A stretch of 64,000 nt of DNA from Lewinellaceae bacterium. Its GTDB lineage: Bacteria > Bacteroidota > Bacteroidia > Chitinophagales > Saprospiraceae. The DNA lies in the NCBI GenBank assembly GCA_020636215.1, contig JACJYG010000005.1:310001-374000 (forward strand), written 5' to 3'. Made by a program: the position numbers and the translations under genes. Positions 60,737 to 64,000 of the stretch are shown here, piece by piece (the stretch's first letter is position 1; each line of letters opens with the position of its first letter). The notes beneath the pieces are model-generated. The model was not told the origin of the DNA and searched no databases. It saw only the letters and a program-made list of their open reading frames with translations.

Positions 60737-60780
60737 ACCGAAGTGGCCCACTTATCTAATGCATTAAAATTTTGGTTGTT

Positions 60781-61599
60781 ATGCGCTACCTATGCTCGAT
60801 TGCCCTGTTATGGGGATGGATACCGATGTTATTAAATGGCCAGCCCGACAGCGGCATCGTCGCCCGCCTGGAGCTGAATGTGCAGGACGGGCAGATGGAA
60901 CTAACCGGCTACTGCGATAACCAGTCTGGCCGGGACCGGTCGTTGGCTTACAAACTGGCCTTCCTGCGCGTAGACACCCGCAATAACCGCTCTTCATCCG
61001 CCCAGGGCGGGGCGTTCGAATTGGCCGATGGAGCAAGCCGTTCTCTTTCTACCTCCAGGATCAATATCGATGAGGAAAGTTATTTGATAGCCACCCTCGA
61101 GATATTGGAGGGCGATAAAGTGGTGGCCCAGCAGAGCCGGACGGTGGGAAAGGCCATCGAATCGGAGCAAGAAGCCGCCCCCCGGAAAAGCCGGAACCAA
61201 GCCGTCCCCCGGCCGGAACCTGGCCCGGGGCAGGGCAAGAACGGTTTCGGGCCCTCTGGCGACGATGTCGAGATCGGCGCCGGCTTTATCATTGATGAGA
61301 CCCGCACCCGGTCCGGACGCGATTTCTACGACGAATTTTACCGCAATTGGGAAGAACCTCAGGGCGCTACCGATTATATCATCCGTATTGAAGAAAAGCC
61401 CTCACCCGGCCGTTCCACCCTGGTGTCCGTTACCCTCAACGGGGAACAGATCTTTGCCCGCATGTTGCAACCCAAGCCGGAATACATCAGCGAACTGGCG
61501 GCGGCGGTGGCCGGATATACGCAGGGCAAGGTTCAGGAACAGATGCAGCTCGAGGATGGGCTGGAGGCAGATGGACTGAGCGGAAGCGGTATTTATTAG
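60781..61599 (+). CDS. csgE: CsgH-like/CsgE fusion curli chaperone
   Basis: A 272-residue exported protein. The ATG at 60781 was preferred to a TTG at 60772. After a signal (ending near LLNGQPDSG), residues of about 25-120 resemble CsgH, a curli inhibitor/chaperone (VARLELNVQDGQMELTGYCD, YLIATLEILEGDKVVAQQ). A Pro/Gly/Lys-rich linker (about 125-160) leads to a CsgE domain (about 165-265; TRSGRDFYDEFYRNWEEPQG, VSVTLNGEQIFARML, EYISELAAAVAGYTQGK). CsgE caps the CsgG channel and targets CsgA. The two activities appear fused, which is unusual. The CsgE part is confident; the CsgH part is by fold-like pattern. Confidence 0.78.
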   Translation: MRYLCSIALLWGWIPMLLNGQPDSGIVARLELNVQDGQMELTGYCDNQSGRDRSLAYKLAFLRVDTRNNRSSSAQGGAFELADGASRSLSTSRINIDEESYLIATLEILEGDKVVAQQSRTVGKAIESEQEAAPRKSRNQAVPRPEPGPGQGKNGFGPSGDDVEIGAGFIIDETRTRSGRDFYDEFYRNWEEPQGATDYIIRIEEKPSPGRSTLVSVTLNGEQIFARMLQPKPEYISELAAAVAGYTQGKVQEQMQLEDGLEADGLSGSGIY

Positions 61600-61618
61600 C
61601 CGCTCCGGACAAATATTT

Positions 61619-61629
61619 TCCAAACTCTA
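61619..61629 (+). promoter_or_regulatory. TCCAAACTCTA motif before csgF
   Basis: An exact copy of the 11-mer seen at 58951-58961 and 62244-62254, 15 bp before the csgF ATG and 20 bp after the csgE stop. Confidence 0.4.
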
Positions 61630-61644
61630 TTTAATGCTAAAACA

Positions 61645-62073
61645 ATGAAAAACTTTGTACACTACATCGCATTTGTATTTTGTGTTCTTTTCCTCAACAC
61701 CGGCCAGGCACAGGACTTTTCCTACCAGCCCAAGAACCCTGCCTTTGGGGGTAATTACCTCAACTACAGCTGGTTGCTTAACTCCGCCAATGCACAGAAC
61801 AGCCTGACGGATCCCAACCAACAGGCTACGGCCCGGACTACCACCTCGCGTTCTTCCCTGGATAATTTCACCGAATCCCTTAACCGGCAACTGCTCAGCC
61901 AGATCTCGCGGCAATTGATCACCAACCAGTTCGGCGAGTTCGGCCTGGAAGAAGGCACCTATCAATTGGGCGATTTTGAAGTGACCGTAGTGCCGGGACT
62001 CGATGGGCTGAGTATTACCATCATCGATTATGCTAATGGTGGGCAGACGCAGATCACAATTCCTTATTTCTAA
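61645..62073 (+). CDS. csgF: Curli assembly protein CsgF
   Basis: A 142-residue exported protein, close to the 138 residues of E. coli CsgF. Signal peptide MKNFVHYIAFVFCVLFLNTG is followed by the family's N-terminal block DFSYQPKNPAFGGNYLN and the conserved YSWLLNSANAQN. The C-terminal part has TYQLGDFEVTVVPGLDGLSI. CsgF docks into the CsgG channel and helps place the nucleator at the surface. Confidence 0.93.
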   Translation: MKNFVHYIAFVFCVLFLNTGQAQDFSYQPKNPAFGGNYLNYSWLLNSANAQNSLTDPNQQATARTTTSRSSLDNFTESLNRQLLSQISRQLITNQFGEFGLEEGTYQLGDFEVTVVPGLDGLSITIIDYANGGQTQITIPYF

Positions 62074-62127
62074 GAAGATCATTGTACTTCAGCACTTTTG
62101 GCTGGAGGCATGCTAGAACTCCTGAGA

Positions 62128-62254
62128 TAGAGTTTGGATGGCTTGGCTGCCCATGCCCAAGGGTGGGGCATGCCCTGGCTTGTCACTGGCTTTGATGCTG
62201 TGGGTAGCTGAGCTTTTTCCAACTCTTTTCGGAGCGAAAATTATCCAAACTCTA
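62128..62254. mobile_element. Small inverted-repeat element between csgF and csgG
   Basis: TAGAGTTTGGAT (62128-62139) and ATCCAAACTCTA (62243-62254) are perfect 12-bp inverted repeats bounding 127 bp without a gene. Inside is a palindrome, CATGCCC..GGGGCATG (about 62152-62172). The right end stops 5 bp before the csgG ATG. It looks like a MITE-type insertion or a structured leader. No transposase is present. Confidence 0.5.
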
Positions 62255-62259
62255 GGGAA

Positions 62260-63636
62260 ATGGACAAACAAGCTATTCAAATGGTGGCTGGCCTGGGGCT
62301 CGCTTTCCTGCTCAGCGGGTGCGCAGCCTATATGAACCAGCCTTTGCAGTCTTCTCCGGCGCGGCTGGGAGAAGAAACGACCTTGACCTCGCAGTTGCGG
62401 CAATTACCGCCGCCAAAGGAGAAAGTAGTGGCGGCTGTATACAAGTTTCGCGACCAGACGGGCCAGTACAAGCCGGCTGAAGTGGGCGCCAACTGGTCGA
62501 CGGCCGTTACCCAGGGAGCGACCAGCATTCTGATCAAAGCGATGGATGATTCCGGTTGGTTCGTTCCGATCGAACGGGAAAATGTAGGCAACCTGCTCAA
62601 TGAGCGCAAGATTATTCGTTCCAGCCGGCAGCAATATGAACAAGGCCGGGAAGGGCCCCTCATACCGCCGCTGCTTTTTGCCGGCATCATTCTGGAAGGG
62701 GGCATCATTTCCTATGACGCTAATATCGTTACCGGTGGCGCCGGCTTGCGATACTTCGGGGCCGGCGCTTCCGGACAATACCGGCAGGACCGCGTAACGG
62801 TTTACCTTAGAGCAATCTCCACCTCCAATGGCAAAGTCCTGAAAACGGTCTATACCTCTAAAACCATCTTGTCTCAGGCCGTAGATGCAGGATTGTTCCG
62901 CTTCGTTAAATTCCAGCGGCTGCTGGAAGTAGAAACGGGTTTTACCTACAATGAGCCCTCGGAAATGGCGGTGACGGAAGCCATCGAAAAGGCGGTACAG
63001 ACGCTTGTTCTGGAGGGCATCATCGGTGGGTTGTGGCAACCCGACCCTGAAAAGCAAAGCCTGACCCAGGCGGCAATTAACGCCTATAAGCTGGAAAAAA
63101 CAGAAATGGCTCAAACCAGCCTGCTCAATCGAAGATACCAGGATTATAAACACATTTCCTCTTTCCAGTTTAGTGTGGCCAGCCTGCTGTACGATGGCGA
63201 TTACCCGCAGGGGGAGCTTCGGCCTGGGGCCGATCTGGGTATTGGCCTGTTCCTTTCTCCCCGGCATCAGCTATTGCTGAACTTTGGAGCCAGCCAGCTG
63301 GCTGCCGAGCGCTTTTACCGGGAAGATGTCCTCTACGCCGACCTCAACCTGTCTTTTCGCTTCCTGCCACATGACCGAATGACACCATACCTGTTCGGCG
63401 GCGGTGGCGTGCTCATTGGGCGGGGCAATGCCGCAGCAGGCGGTAATGCGGCCAGGCATTTTTTTAAAATTAACGGCGGTATTGGCTTTGAGTACCACCT
63501 GAATAACTGGCTGGGGATTGACCTGGGGTTTGACCACAATTTTATCTTCAGCGACGAGCTTGATGAAAGGGTGCATGGGAAATACAATGACTATTTCTGG
63601 CGTACCCGCCTGGGTGTGAAATTATTCCTCAACTAA
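62260..63636 (+). CDS. csgG: CsgG curli secretion channel with C-terminal barrel extension
   Basis: A 458-residue outer-membrane lipoprotein. The signal ends in lipobox LLSGC (Cys21). The CsgG domain covers about 40-285 (EKVVAAVYKFRDQTGQYKPA, AMDDSGWFVPIERENVGNLL, IIEGG-like IILEGGIISYDANIVTGGAG, YRQDRVTVYLRAISTSNGKV, ILSQAVDAGLFRFVKFQRLL). E. coli CsgG ends near residue 277; here another 160 residues follow with a small beta-barrel pattern (ADLGIGLFLSPRHQLLLNFG, PYLFGGGGVLIGRGN, FGF-type strands) and end WRTRLGVKLFLN. The extra barrel is predicted from pattern. The gene is last but one of the curli unit. Confidence 0.92.
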   Translation: MDKQAIQMVAGLGLAFLLSGCAAYMNQPLQSSPARLGEETTLTSQLRQLPPPKEKVVAAVYKFRDQTGQYKPAEVGANWSTAVTQGATSILIKAMDDSGWFVPIERENVGNLLNERKIIRSSRQQYEQGREGPLIPPLLFAGIILEGGIISYDANIVTGGAGLRYFGAGASGQYRQDRVTVYLRAISTSNGKVLKTVYTSKTILSQAVDAGLFRFVKFQRLLEVETGFTYNEPSEMAVTEAIEKAVQTLVLEGIIGGLWQPDPEKQSLTQAAINAYKLEKTEMAQTSLLNRRYQDYKHISSFQFSVASLLYDGDYPQGELRPGADLGIGLFLSPRHQLLLNFGASQLAAERFYREDVLYADLNLSFRFLPHDRMTPYLFGGGGVLIGRGNAAAGGNAARHFFKINGGIGFEYHLNNWLGIDLGFDHNFIFSDELDERVHGKYNDYFWRTRLGVKLFLN

Positions 63637-63653
63637 CAAAGAATCCCATAACA

Positions 63654-64000
63654 ATGAAAATATTCCATTTATCTAAGCTGGCGTTGATCCTTGGCATATT
63701 CGCCCTGCTGACGGGCTGCCAGGAAGACGCCCTGGAAATAGACTTGTACGGTAGCCTGCAAGGCGTCATACTCGATGAAGAATCTTTTCTGCCCATACCG
63801 GGCGTGATCATTACGACCGTTCCGGCCACCGAGATTGTTTTTTCAGATGAGGAAGGCCGTTTTTTCATCGATTCCATGTTGGTGGAGGGATACACCATTC
63901 GCGCCAAAAAGGAAGGTTACCGGGAAGAGCTGCAAACGGTAACGATTGAAGATGGAAGGGTGAAAAAGCTGACCATGCTGATGTTGTTGGCGCCGGAAGA
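63654..64000 (+). CDS. Lipoprotein with carboxypeptidase-regulatory-like domain (partial)
   Basis: An open frame from the ATG at 63654 runs off the right edge. It encodes a lipoprotein signal (MKIFHLSKLALILGIFALLT, then GCQED) and a carboxypeptidase regulatory-like fold (GSLQGVILDEESFLPIPGVI, IVFSDEEGRFFIDSMLVEGY, RAKKEGYREEL). It is 17 bp downstream of csgG and probably belongs to the curli operon. Its role there is unknown; the C-terminus is missing. Confidence 0.8.
   Translation, partial: MKIFHLSKLALILGIFALLTGCQEDALEIDLYGSLQGVILDEESFLPIPGVIITTVPATEIVFSDEEGRFFIDSMLVEGYTIRAKKEGYREELQTVTIEDGRVKKLTMLMLLAPE

Overview
The window reads as chromosome of a Bacteroidota bacterium, most likely of the Saprospiria (Lewinella/Haliscomenobacter-like) side of the phylum. 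Supporting signs are a SusC/SusD pair, several secreted proteins ending in type IX secretion (T9SS) sorting tails, LytTR two-component genes, an ECF sigma/FecR pair, DUF1501/DUF1549 planctomycete-type cytochrome genes, curlin genes, and a TAnnTTTG-type promoter. Genus placement is inference. Base composition looks moderately GC-rich except for a visibly AT-richer patch at about 13.4-16.4 kb. No rRNA or tRNA gene and no CRISPR array was seen.

Layout. (1) 0-8.2 kb: an ABC-2 permease cut by the left edge, its ATPase, a divergent LytS/LytTR-type kinase and regulator, an AGCS sodium:amino-acid symporter, and an ECF sigma factor with a FecR anti-sigma. (2) 8.2-13.4 kb: DUF3570 and DUF4266 proteins, a small outer-membrane protein, a large T9SS-exported protein and a DUF4256 protein. 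(3) 13.4-17.9 kb: AT-richer genes (transglutaminase-like protein, outer-membrane protein, a truncated gene remnant) surrounded by hairpins, a MITE-like element and degenerate inverted repeats. (4) 17.9-19.9 kb: a lectin-OmpA fusion and a Kazal-like T9SS protein. (5) 19.9-28.0 kb: a five-gene minus-strand unit of cytochrome-c/DUF1549/DUF1553, DUF1501, beta-propeller and discoidin-like proteins. (6) 28.1-47 kb: a mannoside utilisation locus with a phosphomannose-isomerase-like protein, a GH130 mannosylglucose phosphorylase, two GH92 mannosidases, SusC/SusD, a DeoR regulator, a GHL10-type hydrolase and a large VCBS/UnbV protein. (7) 47-52.2 kb: cysC-cysD-cysN for sulfate activation, with a four-helix-bundle (S23/IVP) gene and a 33-bp tandem array wedged between cysD and cysN, then divergent metZ. 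(8) 52.6-54.8 kb: a tandem-repeat (BTRD1-like) protein and a GH18 protein with a T9SS tail. (9) 55.2-64 kb: an AraC-type regulator followed by a curli locus of three large curlin-repeat subunits, a CsgB-like protein, a CsgH-CsgE fusion, CsgF, CsgG with an extra C-terminal barrel, and a truncated lipoprotein gene.

How it fits together. In the mannoside locus, SusC/SusD would import oligosaccharides, the GH92 enzymes would trim alpha-mannose, GH130 would phosphorolyse beta-mannosyl-glucose to mannose-1-phosphate, and the isomerase-like protein would pass mannose phosphates into glycolysis. In the curli locus, CsgG/E/F form the secretion channel and CsgA/B-like subunits the fibre. The sulfur genes make PAPS and, through MetZ, homocysteine.

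The most unusual aspects are the curli locus (fusion chaperone, barrel-bearing secretin, acidic subunit, a repeated 11-mer forming a small inverted-repeat element before csgG), the IVP gene with inverted flanking repeats inside the cysD-cysN operon, and the large number of short tandem, inverted and dispersed repeats between genes.
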